Source: Lepas anatifera (lineage: Eukaryota; Arthropoda; Thecostraca; Lepadidae). From it: a stretch of 64,000 nt of DNA. Each line of letters begins with the position of its first letter. The stretch's first letter is position 1. Location: positions 62,001 through 126,000 of the forward strand of contig JAOTON010002064.1 of assembly GCA_034440635.1 (NCBI GenBank), read 5' to 3'. The notes under the pieces are model-generated. The model was not told the DNA's origin. It searched no databases and saw only the letters and a program-made list of their open reading frames with translations. Of this stretch, positions 21,661 through 32,673 are shown piece after piece. The position numbers and the translations under genes are program-made.

Positions 21661-21858
21661 AACTTCATGGACGTACGAGATAGGTATTTAACCTTTTACG
21701 TTATAACGTTGCTGTTACTGGACGTAGGCATGGTAATGCAATCCTATAGTAATGCAAGTCTGGAATCACACTAAACTGACGATAGCGATTCTTTTAGTGA
21801 AAACTGCAAGTCTCTAGGTGGTCTGGTTGTGAAAAACATTTTTTCTCCGCAATAATAA

Positions 21859-22475
21859 TAGGGGAGAGCGGGGAGAGTTGTACCATGGACAAGTTGTATC
21901 AGAGCGATTTTTTCCAAAACTATCCAAGAGATAGCGCTCCCGACACGACCAGATGATGCGGCATGAGGTCCGCCATCTTTCTTTATACTGCCGTCTGCTT
22001 GGCTTGGCGCGTTTCGCGGTGAGTGTAGAAAATGTGTTTTCGGGGTGTCATTCTGTAAAATTTCGTCGTAAGGAAATGTGTGTTTTTGTCATTCAGATGA
22101 TCACGAATAGGAAGGATCGCTATAGCAGTGGTAAGGGTAGATTCTAAGGCTTCGTGCGTGAGAAGGATTTTCTCGGCTGACCACTGGTTGTTGAGCACGA
22201 GGACGTTTTTTCCAATGTGAGAGGGTGGTACATGTTGTATCAAGGCCAGGTGGGGTATGTTGTACCAGTGATACAACTCACCCCAATGTTCATGCAGCTC
22301 ATTAGGGTGTCGCCACAGATTCGTTTGTTCCAAAAACACTATATTGTCACATGTAGCCACAACGAAAAATTAGGTAAAATATTTTTGATGCAAAAAGTGC
22401 GGGTCAGGATAAGTGCAAGACGGGCCGCGCTGATGGAATGAAAGCAAAAGCAAAATTAAAGTCTAACAAGTCCAG
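21859..22475. repeat. Dispersed repeat with GTTGTA(C/T)CA terminus
   Basis: It begins TAGGGGAGAGCGGGGAGAGT then TGTACCA. The segment 22292-22475 (AGCTCATTAGGGTGTCGCCA ... GTCTAACAAGTCC) recurs at 34561-34737. The second copy's far end at 35435-35461 (TGATACAACCCACCCCACCC then TCCCCTA) is the inverted form of this left terminus. The two are therefore parts of one transposon family with TAGGGGAG-type inverted ends. Open frames across it (21983-22360 minus) show no transposase motif. Confidence 0.6.
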
Positions 22476-22479
22476 TGGC

Positions 22480-23654
22480 GAATCTAGGATTTCGTTAGGG
22501 GGCAGGCTCTGAGGGGGGGCGCCGAACCTGGGGGCGCCGAATCTGAGGGGCGCCAATTTACCACCCAATAGGCGGACAGTGTCGAAGAAGAAACGCGTTT
22601 AAAAAACGTATTTGTAAATGCTTATTTTCATGAAAGCAACCTTTCAGTGAAACATGTTCACGTTTACCATCAAACATATTTCGGGCCGGCAAGGTTTCGC
22701 CCAGAAAGTAATGACTGGTACATTGGTAGAAAATGCTGGACTAACTGAAGCACCATGAGCAAAGAATACAGCTAACTTTGGTCTTGAAGAAAACTGAGGT
22801 GTCGTATCGACCACATCCACATATCATAGTTGTCTTGGCTAACGCTGGGTCCCTACAGAAACCCCGATTGACGCTACATTAAGCGCAGTTAACAATTAAT
22901 ACAGAGAACTTTGGTGAACTTAAGTCCTGGCGAAAACTAAGGTGCCGTATCGACCACCTCCACATATCACAGTTGTCTTGACTAACGCTGGGTCCCTACT
23001 GAAATCCCCTATTGACGCTAAACTAAGCATCAGAGGCCGCACAGCCTCTGCGGGCCTGGGCCTCTGAGTTTTTGGTGGCTACTTTGAGCTGATACTGAGT
23101 CCCCTCAGTTGATCTGGGACCGCTTTAGATAACCAGGCCCTCACACTGAACTTGGAATGTGTCGCCACTGGAGCCTTCTGAGTTTTTCGGGGTCCCTTAA
23201 CTGCTGAAGGGCCCCCTCAACAGATCCTGGGCCCTCTGAATTAATTTTGAGCTATCTAAGAGCGAGTTTTCAGGTTGCCCCTGGGCTGTTCTGGGACCGT
23301 GAAAGAGTATTGCACAGGAGCTTACTGGCTTGGCCTTAGATCCTTTGCTGCTTTGGGCCCCCTAAGCTAAAAATAACCCTGTAGGTGAAATTATTGTGGC
23401 AGCCACGAGCTGGGTCTAGGGCCCGTGATAGGATTTACTTAAGGGGCCTCTGGTTTGGTCATAGGGCCCCTCGCTTGATTAGTCTCCCTTGAGCTGGCAA
23501 GGGCCCCCTGGGCTGGTATCGTGTTCGTTTAACTGATATAGGCCCCTTCAGCCAGAGACGGCGGATTCCTTTTTCGAGAAGTGGTGCAAGATTTTCTGGA
23601 GGGGGCGCCTTCCTCCCCAGGGGGCGCCATCATCTCTTGGGGGCGCCTTTGCTA
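22480..23654. repeat. GGGGCGCC / GGGCCCCCTGAG-rich repeat block
   Basis: The block opens GTGGCGAATCTAGGATTTCG and ends in GGGGGCGCC repeats. Inside, a ~135-bp direct duplication (22780-22895 and 22905-23035, sharing ATCGACCACNTCCACATATC and ACGCTGGGTCCCTAC) is followed by many short GGGCCCCCT-type phrases. CGGCGGATTCC near 23548 is the inverted form of GGAATCCGCCG at 33.77 and 34.30 kb. It appears to be a decayed non-autonomous element related to those near 34 kb, possibly hAT-type. Confidence 0.5.
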
Positions 23655-24490
23655 TCCAATGGCGTTCTGCAGAAACTCTTTGGACTCGGCGTGCGAGGCC
23701 ACTTGGGGTGGTTTATTTCTAATATTCCGAAAAATAGGTATTCTAGATTTCGCGTAAACTCAGTCGTATCGGATTGGCATCAGCAACAGAGTAGCATATC
23801 CCAGGATTCTGCGATATTCATAGCCTTGTTTGTAGTTATGACCAATGATATTGCAGACACTTCCCGCAAACATACGTCACGTGTTTTTCGTTGAAGACTT
23901 CACAATATGTGTGACAGTGTCTACTACAGCAGCTGCGCAGAGGCGGCTGCAGCTTGGCCTTGACATATTGCAGCAATGGATCACACGCAATGGACTGAAA
24001 TTTTCAAGTTCAAAGACATAGTGCATGCACTTTTATAATAGACATTAAGACTGAATACCCGATATTGTAAATTCGCGGAAATCCGAGCGACGTTGTAGCA
24101 GAAACCAGATTTATCAGGCTCACACTCGATAAGCTTTCATATGTGCCACACCTGAAGGATTTTCGCAAAAAAATGTTTCGATACGCTGAAAATACTGAAG
24201 GTGTTGACGAGGATGAGATACCGTGCAGATAGCGAAATGTTTCTCATGCTATACACGTTATACGCTTATCGCCTATATATACGTTATGCGCACGTTATAC
24301 GCTCATTGTTATGCGCTACGTTATAAGCTTCTTATGCTGTATAGATCACTTATTCGTCCGAAGATCGAGTACGGCTGTGTCAGAGCCGCATGACGAAATC
24401 CATGGAGCGAAGCGGATTGAGATATCTCAAGAGGCTCTATTCTGGCCGTTTGGCGGTTCTGACAGTTGATACCAGGGCTCTGCAATTGTG
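23655..24490 (+). pseudogene. LINE reverse-transcriptase remnant, part 1
   Basis: This is a decayed plus-strand piece of an I/Jockey-type LINE ORF2. Translated with frame changes, it gives LQKLFGLGVRGHLGWFI, NSVVSDWHQQQ, DFTICVTVSTTAAAQRRLQL, WITRNGLKFSS and LMLYRSLIRPKIEYGC. These align in order with motifs of the better preserved LINE at 47-52 kb (for example VRKAGIRGHMGHFVDNF and SAQRQLQISIDRLSEW). The active-site DD region has degenerated to EDF. Stops and frameshifts are frequent, so it is dead. It continues at 25.8 and 26.4 kb after insertions. Confidence 0.75.
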
Positions 24491-25529
24491 TAGGGTGATT
24501 GCCCTTTTACGCTAGACGCCCAAACTAAGGCCCCCGAATTTAAATTCAAAATAGTTTTTGAGAAATTTTGGAACAAATGTTTTCAATTTTTCATTTTTAT
24601 CATTTTTATTTCTTAAGCGACGAACTTGAAATTTGCCTCCTTTTGAATAAGCAACAAGGCTACCTAAGAAAAAGTTCGAACTGGTCCGACAATATTTATT
24701 ACGCCAAAACGCAGTATTTCTAGTACAAGCAAAAAGATATTGAAATTTGACAGCCGACTTGTAAGCTCGAAATGTCAGAAGGCACGCTTCAGTTAGTTTA
24801 AAGACAGCCACGTGGAGGCAGCTACGTCAATTTTCTTGTGCTTAGGCATAGTTTCCAGTGGAAAACGTAAAATTCTGACCTAGTTTTTGCCATTTTGCCG
24901 GAGGACTACATTTTTGCTCATTTCATTTAAATCTTAATCTCTCGCAATCTAAGGCGCCGATTTGACTTTTCATTTCAAATAATGAAAGAACATTGCTTCC
25001 GCCTGATAATATTCGGAGATGGATATCGTGATAATAAAATTCATTGTCTTATATGTATAAATATAATTTTAGTAGAAAACCTTTTATTTGCAGCTTTTCG
25101 GTTCAGAGCACATGTCATTCACAAGCTCAGAATTGACATGGCTGAATAGGAAAATTAATTGCAGTCATTCAATTCATTTACACTACCCACTTATCTCCAA
25201 CGGCTTTCGAGTAATTCGTCCGAAAGGGTATTTCAAGGAGCTAAATTTCTCGGAACATGTTTGCTTCTCACCATGGTTTCAAGTCCTCAAAATGAATGGA
25301 AGTGGATGCAATTTGGCATAAAGCTAGCTTAGGGTCCTGGGTCGCTGATACAAGTGATTCTAGGCGAATCTAATGTTTGGTTCGTCTTCTAGAAGCAGCT
25401 TTATACCATGCCTTTTCTGTACGAACACAACACCCGGCGCCACGATCACGGCATCGTTATGATTGCGTAATACCGGCCAGTGACCTCCTGACGGGTCACA
25501 GGTGTAGGGTTAGTGGGAGTCGGTACAGT
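24491..25529. other. Insertion within the LINE remnant, unclassified
   Basis: Sequence that interrupts the LINE remnant before the tRNA-like SINE. It is AT-rich, with no coding motif. TCTGACCTAGTTTTTGCC near 24876 matches a phrase at 5796, so part of it is probably a dispersed repeat. Confidence 0.35.
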
Positions 25530-25784
25530 GTGGCGCAGTGGTCTAGTGGTTAGAGGTCCTGTCTCGTGATGAGGGGTGTGCGGGTCGAATCCGGGGTTGA
25601 CTGCGGGATATTTACTATTTATTTCAAAGAAAAGAATGATGGCACTGACCTACAGGCTTATGAAGAGATACATTGAGAATGAAATATGGTTGATTTCAGC
25701 ACATTGTCATGCGGCTCTCCTGCGCCGGTGGGGGTTATCCCAGGTCGCAGACCGGGGTTGCGTATGAGGCCACTCCTTAGTCCG
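25530..25784 (+). mobile_element. tRNA-derived SINE (single copy)
   Basis: The head GTGGCGCAGTGGTCTAGTGG then TTAGAGGTCC carries a Pol III A box. GCGGGTCGAATCCGGGG about 45 bases on is a B box with one base lost. A non-tRNA body follows to about 25780, where LINE sequence resumes. The head does not fold into a complete tRNA, so a functional tRNA gene is unlikely. It lies inside the decayed LINE. Confidence 0.6.
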
Positions 25785-25930
25785 CGAAAAAGATTATCGA
25801 TATGTCCGTCATCTCGCTATCAGAATAGTAACAGGAGCGTTCCAAGCTTCACCCATAATAAACATGCTAGTGGAAATTTGTGAAATACCGCTACAAATGC
25901 GCAGTAAGATACTCGCTTTGCATTAAGCCA
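25785..25930 (+). pseudogene. LINE remnant, part 2
   Basis: The frame reads HLAIRIVTGAFQASPIINML and then EIPLQMRSKILALH. It matches the C-terminal connector of the LINE at 48 kb (HHACIRVATGAFRTSRRASL, then EPPLDLRRKRVALTY). It is the continuation of the remnant at 23655-24490 and is broken on its right by a MITE. Confidence 0.7.
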
Positions 25931-26375
25931 TTAAAAGGAATGTGGCACCTTTAGAACGTGATTTTAACTGAGATAGCCAAGTTGTAAAGCAAATCGGAAA
26001 ACCAGGTGCTCTATATATCATTTGTCTTGGAACTCGATTTTCCGTAGAAAAAAACTAAAACATACCCGAAATGTACCTCTCGCCAGGCGGCCATTGTTGT
26101 GAGCTGCCGGTGTGACGACATATGCTGACATCACGATGAGCATCAGCCAATCGAAGCCCTTGAAGTGTTTCGAGTATGGTAGTGGTTGCCAGATCATGAC
26201 ATCATCCAGAGGCAGATATTTATTCATTTTTCTAGAGGAGTATTTTAAAAATAAAAGCATTGAGCTTGTTGTACATTTTTCAGAGAAATCATGAGTGGTT
26301 TCATTATTTTCGGCTAAAAGTACGCCTAATTACACAAAATTCCAGGATTTTACCAAGGTGCCACGTTCCCTTTAA
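25931..26375. mobile_element. MITE with TTAAAGGGAACGTGGCACC termini
   Basis: A 445-bp element. The left terminus TTAAAAGGAATGTGGCACCT and the inverted right terminus TTAAAGGGAACGTGGCACCT agree at nearly every position. Both begin TTAA, which may be the target site. It separates two parts of the LINE remnant whose reading continues on the far side, so it inserted into the LINE. There is no coding capacity. Confidence 0.75.
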
Positions 26376-26968
26376 AATAAGTCACCAACACGCCCCACAT
26401 ACCAAACATTTTTTTTTGGCGACGCCTACCTCAGTCAGATAGACAGTGGCTCGCGTTTTGCAACCCGTCACCAGGGAGTGAGAGTCTGTGCCTGGCTGGC
26501 ACAGGCTGGTGTCGACAGCAATCTCGTCGAACCACATGAAGCAGCTGTTATTGAACCATAGCTCATCTCGACAGTTAACACGAACACAACCTACGCCAAC
26601 AAAGCAAAAATTTGACTCCTGAACCGACGCGCCAGTATTTTATGAACTTGCTTGCGGAGCCGTTCGAAAACCATGTCTGTTTCTATATAGACGGTTGCAA
26701 AAGAAAGTGACAATGGCACAGGGCGTGCATTTGTTGGTGACGATGTTGAGAAGTTTTCTAGTTTGCCTTACGAAGGATTCATTTTTACTTCAGAGCTGTA
26801 CTCCATTTTTTTGCTGTTTGGACCAGGTGTCTAAGCTGATGGTGAGGAAGTTTGCGATTTTTACCGATTCGCTGTCTTATCTGCAGACATTGAAGCCATT
26901 TTATTTCTATAATGCGTCGTCACCTTGGCAGGCCATGCTGAAGATGACTGGATCTTCTGTGTGCACTG
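26376..26968 (+). pseudogene. LINE remnant, part 3 (RNase H portion)
   Basis: Frames broken by indels give FYIDGCKRK, DNGTGRAFVGDDVEKFSSLP, TSELYSIFLLF and FAIFTDSLSYLQTLK. These match the RNase H domain of the LINE at 47 kb (FYTDGSKGARGAGSAFVGEE, TTELYAILRVLRH, CIIITDSASSLTALQ). The first Asp, the Glu and the third-strand Asp of RNase H can be traced. It is a dead fragment. Confidence 0.75.
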
Positions 26969-28440
26969 ATTAGTCCAGTAGGAAGACACAGGCAGTTTGG
27001 ATGGCTACCATCTCAGCCTGAAAACTCGAGCAGAGCGAGCCTGCTGGTCGCCTGAGCTCATGCTGGGCTCTGTCTGGTGACTCGATGAAGACCCAGCTCC
27101 CCCGCTCGTGACCCCTCCGTGCACTGACCCGTCGGTCCACACCCATGTAGCACATTGAGTCAGGGAAGCGAGGTGGGGGAGAGCTACTCGCTTCTTCCGG
27201 ACAGGTGGCGCTCCTGATGTCAGTGGGCCCACGTCTAGTTGAAATGTGACTCACTCTCCTGATACCCACAGTGGAAGACGTCGAGGAAGGAAAGACTCGA
27301 TGGGGAGGGAGATGCCTGCTTGATCCCACATGTCTTTGCCCACCTGCCGCCACCCGGTCACCGAGGAGAGTCGAGAGGGCGCTGTCGCCTCCGCACGTCT
27401 TCACAGAGGTTCTTCAGGCGGCAGGGTATGGAATTTCACCAGCAGTCGGGTCGCGAGTACCCTCCTTCTGGCCGCTACGCGGGGAGTCTTAACTCGGCTG
27501 GGAGTGGAGTGGGTGCATCCTGTGATGATACGCGCCGACGCTCTCATTTTGCGTTCCAGCAGCTCGACATGAAATGGCGGTGTGGCGTGGAGCCACGCTG
27601 CGGCCGCTTGCTCCATTGCTCCTCTCACGAAGCCAGTAGCGACGGTTCGGAGGTGCTGTTCGTGCAGCCCCCCAGTTGCAGCCGGGCAGTTGACGTAGGT
27701 GGGAGATGCGGGGGTGGACCTTCTCCCACAGTCTCCTACAGTGTGGTCCAAAGTGGAGGAGCCGATCGATGGTGACGCCAAGTAGCTGTAGGATGTCTCC
27801 AGCAGTGACACTTCCTGTCGACCTTAAAACTGAAGGGATCGGTGTCTCTGGCCCACTGTGACATCACCAGTACTTGGATCTTGGCTCCTGATACCACCAT
27901 TTTGTGCTGTCGGGCTCACTTCAAGAGGGTGCCAGCAGCAGCTTGCGCCCGGTCCTTTGCGACTTGGATGTTGTTGCCCGTGCAGAGAGCCGCCGTATCA
28001 TCGGCGTACATGTTAGGGGATCATTTGGGAACCGCGCGGAGTGTGTCCACCAGCCGAGCCGCCCATATCAAAAATAAAACTGGCGAAAAGACGCTGCCTT
28101 ACGGCAGGTCAGTTCGGAAAATGCGCTCACTGGAAAGCACGCCATTTAGTTCCACCTTGACTCTTCGGTCCCGGAGCCACTGCCAAATCCAGGCCATCGT
28201 GCAATTTGGCAGCCCCATCTCCAGTAGGCGAACGCGTAGCAGGTGGTGGTCCACTACGTCGTACGCGTGCGCGAAATCAAACGCGACGAGGACGTATTTC
28301 TGCGCGGTCTGCCCATCGGGAGGGCGGCTGTGTCTTGATTTGGGCATGCACAGTGCACGCTCACCTCTTCTCTTAAATGATGCGTCCTGAACTTGACCTG
28401 AAGACGATGGTTGAATGTATAAGTGGATTGTCAGTGACAA
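26969..28440 (-). pseudogene. Second LINE remnant (RT to RNase H), minus strand
   Basis: Reading leftward, this has RT motif A (VLVAFDFAHAYDVVDHHLLR), then RDRRVKVELNGVLS, then the active-site MYADDTA at about 28000 in another frame. The thumb/connector follows (RTVATGFVRGAMEQAAAAWL, LERKMRASARIITGCTHSTP), then an RNase H start (WTDGSVHGGVTSGGAG) near 27130. Several frame changes and stops show it is inactive. The protein differs from the LINE at 47-52 kb, so it is a separate RNase H-bearing lineage. It abuts the plus-strand LINE remnant at about 26968. Confidence 0.8.
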
Positions 28441-28904
28441 AATATACTCGTTTTATCAATCTGAATGGTTTTTCACTTCGATCTGAACACTGCACATGAT
28501 CATTAAACGCGCAAATCACAGCCAATAAACGAAAAAAATTATCAATTTATCAAGAGAGTACTTGGACACGTTGAAACTGTTTTCGTTTTATTCTAGTGGA
28601 TCCCATTTTTGTCACAAATCACACATGCCTATTCCTGCCATGATTTATTTCAGCATTCAATCACCTGGCTACCAAAATTCTCTTAACAGCTCTCGAAATT
28701 TCACGCACAAGAGCAATTCTCCCATGCTGATGAATTGAAGAATATAGATAAAGGTCGATGAAAAATGCCCACATACTTCATTCTGTGTTTATCTTAACGT
28801 TTCAACTTCCCTTATATCTCCTTGAGTCTGCCATCTGGTTCGAACATTATTTTTTAGGAGCAATTAATAATTTGGGTTAAAGTCCGGTTTGTGTTTCCTA
28901 CAAC
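28441..28904. other. Unannotated stretch
   Basis: AT-rich sequence between the LINE remnant and the next TTAA element. No feature is recognised. Confidence 0.35.
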
Positions 28905-30156
28905 TTAACCCTATTTCCGGCAGGGGGGCTAATATTGCTCCCCCTTCAGGGTTTTTCGAGAATATCTCCGAAACGGCTTGCGATAGAACTTTGAAACTTC
29001 CTGACTTTTCCTAAAACTAGTACAGGCAGGTTTTCTGAAATTTTCAAGATTATATATTTACCAGGGGCGGAGCTATGGCTGGGTTTTTGGGGAGGTTCTA
29101 TCCACAAACCAAGTATTATCGTATGCGATGGGTTTTTTGTAAAAGGAAGCCGTCTCTGCTGATCCTGATACCAGTTATATGGTTTTATTATATCATTTTT
29201 TATGTGAGATGATAGTGCATTCACAATTGTCACTATTTGTATTCATCAGGGGCGGTTACAGCAGTTCAAAATGGGGGAATGTTATCAAGAAGGACTAAAC
29301 GTTAGTAAGTGAGAAGACTGCTTACAGCCGTGTCAGGGCGAATACAATTGGGTATATGAAAATTCAAAATAGTTATAACCCAATTCTAGATTACCAGAGG
29401 CGTGTCCAGTCACTACACATTTTCAAAATGTATATTCCCAGCCAGTATCACCGCCGCGACTCAATATCGTTGTATATTGAAAATGTGTTTCCAATCATCC
29501 CCACCCCCCACGACGAGTCCTTGATCCGCCTATGTCACCCCCTTTCCCAGAGCTGCCATGGGAGGGTAAAAATTATCAGAAATTAAATTTCAACTAGTCG
29601 AGGGACTAATATACTCATGCATACCATTCGCATATTGTTGGTATGTATTTTACCCCACTGTTTTACCTTACTGCATCCGCCCCTGATGAGTTTTTCACTT
29701 TTTTTTCTCATTTATTTATGTGTCAAAGATGCCAAGCAGTATATGACGGCTTCTAATCCGCGTAACAAAAACTTTTTAGGTTGTATATATATTTCCCCTC
29801 ATAGTCCTGGTCCTGGAACTGCCATTGAATTTCGAATTTTTGCGTAACTCGAGTATATGAAAATTTTGGGTCAATTATTTGTAAATCTGATTTAGTTTTG
29901 TGAAAATCGTACAACAGAGACAAGGGTTATGGAAAATCTAAAAAATACACAAAAATTGTATATTTTGCACGACCTTCTCCTAAAAAATAAAAATTTTGAA
30001 ATTTTCTTTTTCAAAATAAAGTTTAGCAGCAGAGGAATCTATGGCACTTTGAATTTTCAAAATCGGCCGGTTAGATTACGAGATCTTAGGGGGGGCCGAT
30101 ATTGCCCCCCCTGCCGGAAATAGGGGTAGCCGGGAGCCTGACGGAAATAGGGTTAA
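28905..30156. mobile_element. TTAA element, family 5 (copy 1)
   Basis: A 1.25-kb element flanked by TTAA. It starts TTAACCCTATTTCCGGCAGG and ends CCTGACGGAAATAGGGTTAA. Subterminal GGGGGGCTAATATTGCTCCCC and GGGGGGGCCGATATTGCCCC form small hairpins. Unlike families 1-4 it is not AGGTCA-rich. A highly similar copy in the opposite orientation lies at 39003-40248. The interior has short open frames shared between copies (for example MTIVNALSSHIKNDIIKPYN), but these are too short to be a transposase. Piggybac-like termini. Confidence 0.82.
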
Positions 30157-30688
30157 AGCTTTTCCGCTGAGGTAATTTTTCTTGGACAGCGCACAGGCCA
30201 GGTTCACACTCGCTGCGATTATTTTCAATGTCCTCTCACCATTATCTTACGAATCTTGGCCACGTGGAAAGGCAAAATGATGCTTATCATATTTGATATT
30301 AAAATAAACTTAACCCCTCTTCACTAATAGAAAAATCCTCAGATATATACCTTTATGTTCAGCTGTTGCATCTTCCCAAGTGTCTTGAATTTCTCCATGA
30401 CCTAGTGGCAGTTACAGATTTTTCAAGAGGTGCCGAAAAAAGTGTGGACTGAACTGTTTAGCAATTTATTGTTTCAAATATCACGCCAAATAGGCATCTT
30501 GCTTGGCTGGTACAAACTGTTATGGCTGGGAGAGGGTGGGATAGGACGTTGTTAAAAATACGATCCACCAAAATGACGGCAACCGAAAACCGAATACCAT
30601 AGGCGCCCTTTGGGTGAAACGTTGATGGTAAAGTGCCCACTTTAAGGCTCCGCGTTCCCCCCCACCTTACTAAAATTCTAGATCCGCC
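30157..30688. other. Unannotated stretch
   Basis: No recognised exon. The last 90 bases, ending AGATCCGCCCATAC, resemble the end of another copy of the hAT-type family, which the next element may have entered. Confidence 0.3.
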
Positions 30689-30963
30689 CATACGCGGATC
30701 CAGGGGGAAAGGGGAGGGGCAGATGCAGCCCCCGATCGATCCTCGGCGCCCCCTGAAATGGTCACGGCGCCCCCTGAAAGGTCGATGGCACTCGCCTGAA
30801 GTGGCGCTTCCCACTCTCCCCCAGGATGCGAAAATCGGTGCTCACCGATAGGATTTTACGCCCAACTGGTAGGTTTTTCCGGTCAAAAGTGGCGCCCCCT
30901 GCTCCGGATGGCGCCCCCCGGGAAGGTGCTCCCCTCCGATTGGCAATCCTGGATCTGCCTATG
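30689..30963. mobile_element. hAT-like MITE copy 3 (near-perfect 8-bp TSD)
   Basis: A 275-bp member of the CATAGGCGGATCCAGG family, with left end CATACGCGGATCCAGG and right end CCTGGATCTGCCTATG. The flanks are GATCCGCC (30681-30688) and GATCCGTC (30964-30971), differing at one base. Internal GGCGCCCCCTGAAA phrases are as in the other copies. Confidence 0.85.
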
Positions 30964-31321
30964 GATCCGTCACTGTTCAAGAGCAAACAATTCACAGAAA
31001 AAGCAGGAAGATATCAAATGTTAGCGGGGAGTGGTGCGGCCAAGATAATTGATGATGCTAACAAATTGTTTAGTTATGTGGATAAAATATTTGGGTCGCC
31101 ACACGGGATTGGAAGGGGACTCCTGCCTTCTTATGAGATGGGCAGTGTGCTAAAAATATATCGTCAAGTCAATATCAAATTATCAACATTTAGTTTTATA
31201 CAGTGCACTGTTCACTGCAGTGATACAAGAGTGCTCTGTCCATTTTCTGTGGGTTTATGACACCCGGTAGGGTTCGTTTTAGCCTCAAATATGGCTTTTG
31301 TGGTATTTGTTTGGCCATTTG
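30964..31321. other. Unannotated stretch
   Basis: The plus-strand frame is open for 144 codons across the hAT copy into this stretch (30826-31260), but the first third is hAT repeat sequence and no motif is recognised. It is treated as non-coding. Confidence 0.35.
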
Positions 31322-31680
31322 GCCGCCCCGGTTGCTCGGTTGGTAGAGCGTCGGGCTCCGGCCCGCTGCTGAGAAGCATGCAGTGGCAGTGCATGTCCAG
31401 GCTTGAGATCGGTTCCCCTGAGACGCTCCGGCGCTCAATCGTTTGCCCGACGTAGGTCGGCTGGCAACTGACTGATGAGAGGGTGACCTGAGCGAGGCGG
31501 CCATCCCTGTGCTTTGTGGGAGGTTAAACTTTGGCTTCTAAATCAACCCTTCATTGTGAGCGTTACTCGTTCGGGTGGTGGGGTCGGGGTCTCCGTGACA
31601 AGTCCCTTGAGGACTTTAATGAGACTCAGACTCCAACCGCCGTACTGGGAAGAACTTGGACGAAATTTATAAAAAACAAG
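31322..31680 (+). mobile_element. tRNA-derived SINE family A, copy 1
   Basis: A ~360-bp element. Its head, GCCGCCCCGGTTGCTCGGTT then GGTAGAGCGTCGGGCTCC, is a tRNA-like A box (GGTAGAGCG). GATCGGTTCCCCTGAG about 90 bases on resembles a B box with an insertion. The body includes GTCGGCTGGCAACTGACTGA and ends near AAATTTATAAAAAAC. A second copy at 56425-56782 is similar along the whole length. Non-autonomous and Pol III-type by inference. Confidence 0.8.
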
Positions 31681-31821
31681 ATTTTTTAGTGCAAATACAA
31701 TTTGAACCTTTTTGCCTTTTCGCAAACCCGGTTTGGCCTTTTTCCGTTGAAAAAACCCGCAGTCCTGGGCAGCATCTCTAATCTTTAGAATATGGAATAA
31801 CAAAAATTAGGAGACATTTTT

Positions 31822-32673
31822 TTAACACGCGCATTGACGGGGGGCGGGTACCTGCCCCCCTCGGGTTTTTCGGAGACAGTAGAAAAACGGTGGCGCGTAG
31901 CGCCGCCGTACTTGGTATACCTTTTCCCTCATCTTTTTACAACTTCTGTGAAAATTTTAAGGTTAGGGTCATCTCAGGTCAGGTCACCAGTACAGGTCAA
32001 GTGACCCGACCTCAAAAAAAGTTTAAGATAGCATAAGTCGGAGCAGGGTGAACTTATCCGATTGAAACTCATATCACATAATGGCCCCACCGAGTTCTCT
32101 AACATATGTTCCGGTATTTTTGATATCGATGACCTAAGGTCAGGTACGAGGCATGACCTCTCCATTGGAAATACATGGGAAAAATGGTTTTTACGGAATA
32201 ACTCAGTAACGGATGGTGATAGAGCATTTATTTTAGCTGCATTAGACTCGCATGGGCTTTGCGGTTCTAATGATATGCATTTTATATAATTTGACCCTGA
32301 CCTGACCTCAGGTCAGGTCAAATCCTTGATTTGACCTAGCAAGGTCAAATTATATATCATTCGATTCGGCTTGCTAAGAGGATTCATACAGTTCAAGTCG
32401 TTTTGCTCTATCTTTACTTGTTCAGATGTAATGCCCGAAAAACTGAATTTTACATGTTATCCCTATGACGGGCATGTTTTGACCTTTCGTGACCTTAAAT
32501 GTGACCTGACAAAAAAAATGGTTGAAATGTTTTCGATGGAGAAGTGGATGGGCAGCCCAACGCCGTTTACCGTTTTTCGCTACCTACCGTGGTTCTCGAG
32601 ATCTTAGGGGGCGGGTACCCGCCCCCCCGTCAATGCGAAGGTGGCTCAGACCCCCCGTCAATGCGCGTGTTAA
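31822..32673. mobile_element. TTAA element, family 3 (copy 1)
   Basis: An 852-bp element flanked by TTAA, with perfect termini TTAACACGCGCATTGACGGG and CCCGTCAATGCGCGTGTTAA. Subterminal GGGCGGGTACCTGCCCCC and GGGGGCGGGTACCCGCCCCC are palindromic hairpins. The interior is dense in AGGTCA, including TGACCTGACCTCAGGTCAGG. It carries an open frame starting MKLISHNGPTEFSNICSGIF that is shared with the copy at 36382 and, in altered form, with family 1. Piggybac-like TTAA usage; no transposase. Confidence 0.83.

Larger units (their letters stand above)
18890..21858. repeat. ~0.2-kb satellite-like monomers split by insertions
   Basis: Three related segments lie at about 18905-19055, 19322-19460 and 21661-21858. 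They share, in order, ATTCTGGAATCTT(G/A)C, GGTGAAAACC(A/G)C and GTCGCTAGGTGCGCTGGTTG-type sequence, ending near TTCTCCGCAA. The first and third also share ACGTTATAACGTT. Removing the inserted hAT copy and the Foldback-like element makes them adjacent and tandem. Each inserted element therefore dates after the tandem array. Confidence 0.6.

Noticed and set aside
31322..31420. tRNA gene (also 56425-56520)
   Set aside because: Only the 5' half resembles a tRNA; ~50 extra bases precede the B-box-like part, and no acceptor stem can form. Two copies with a common non-tRNA body indicate a SINE.
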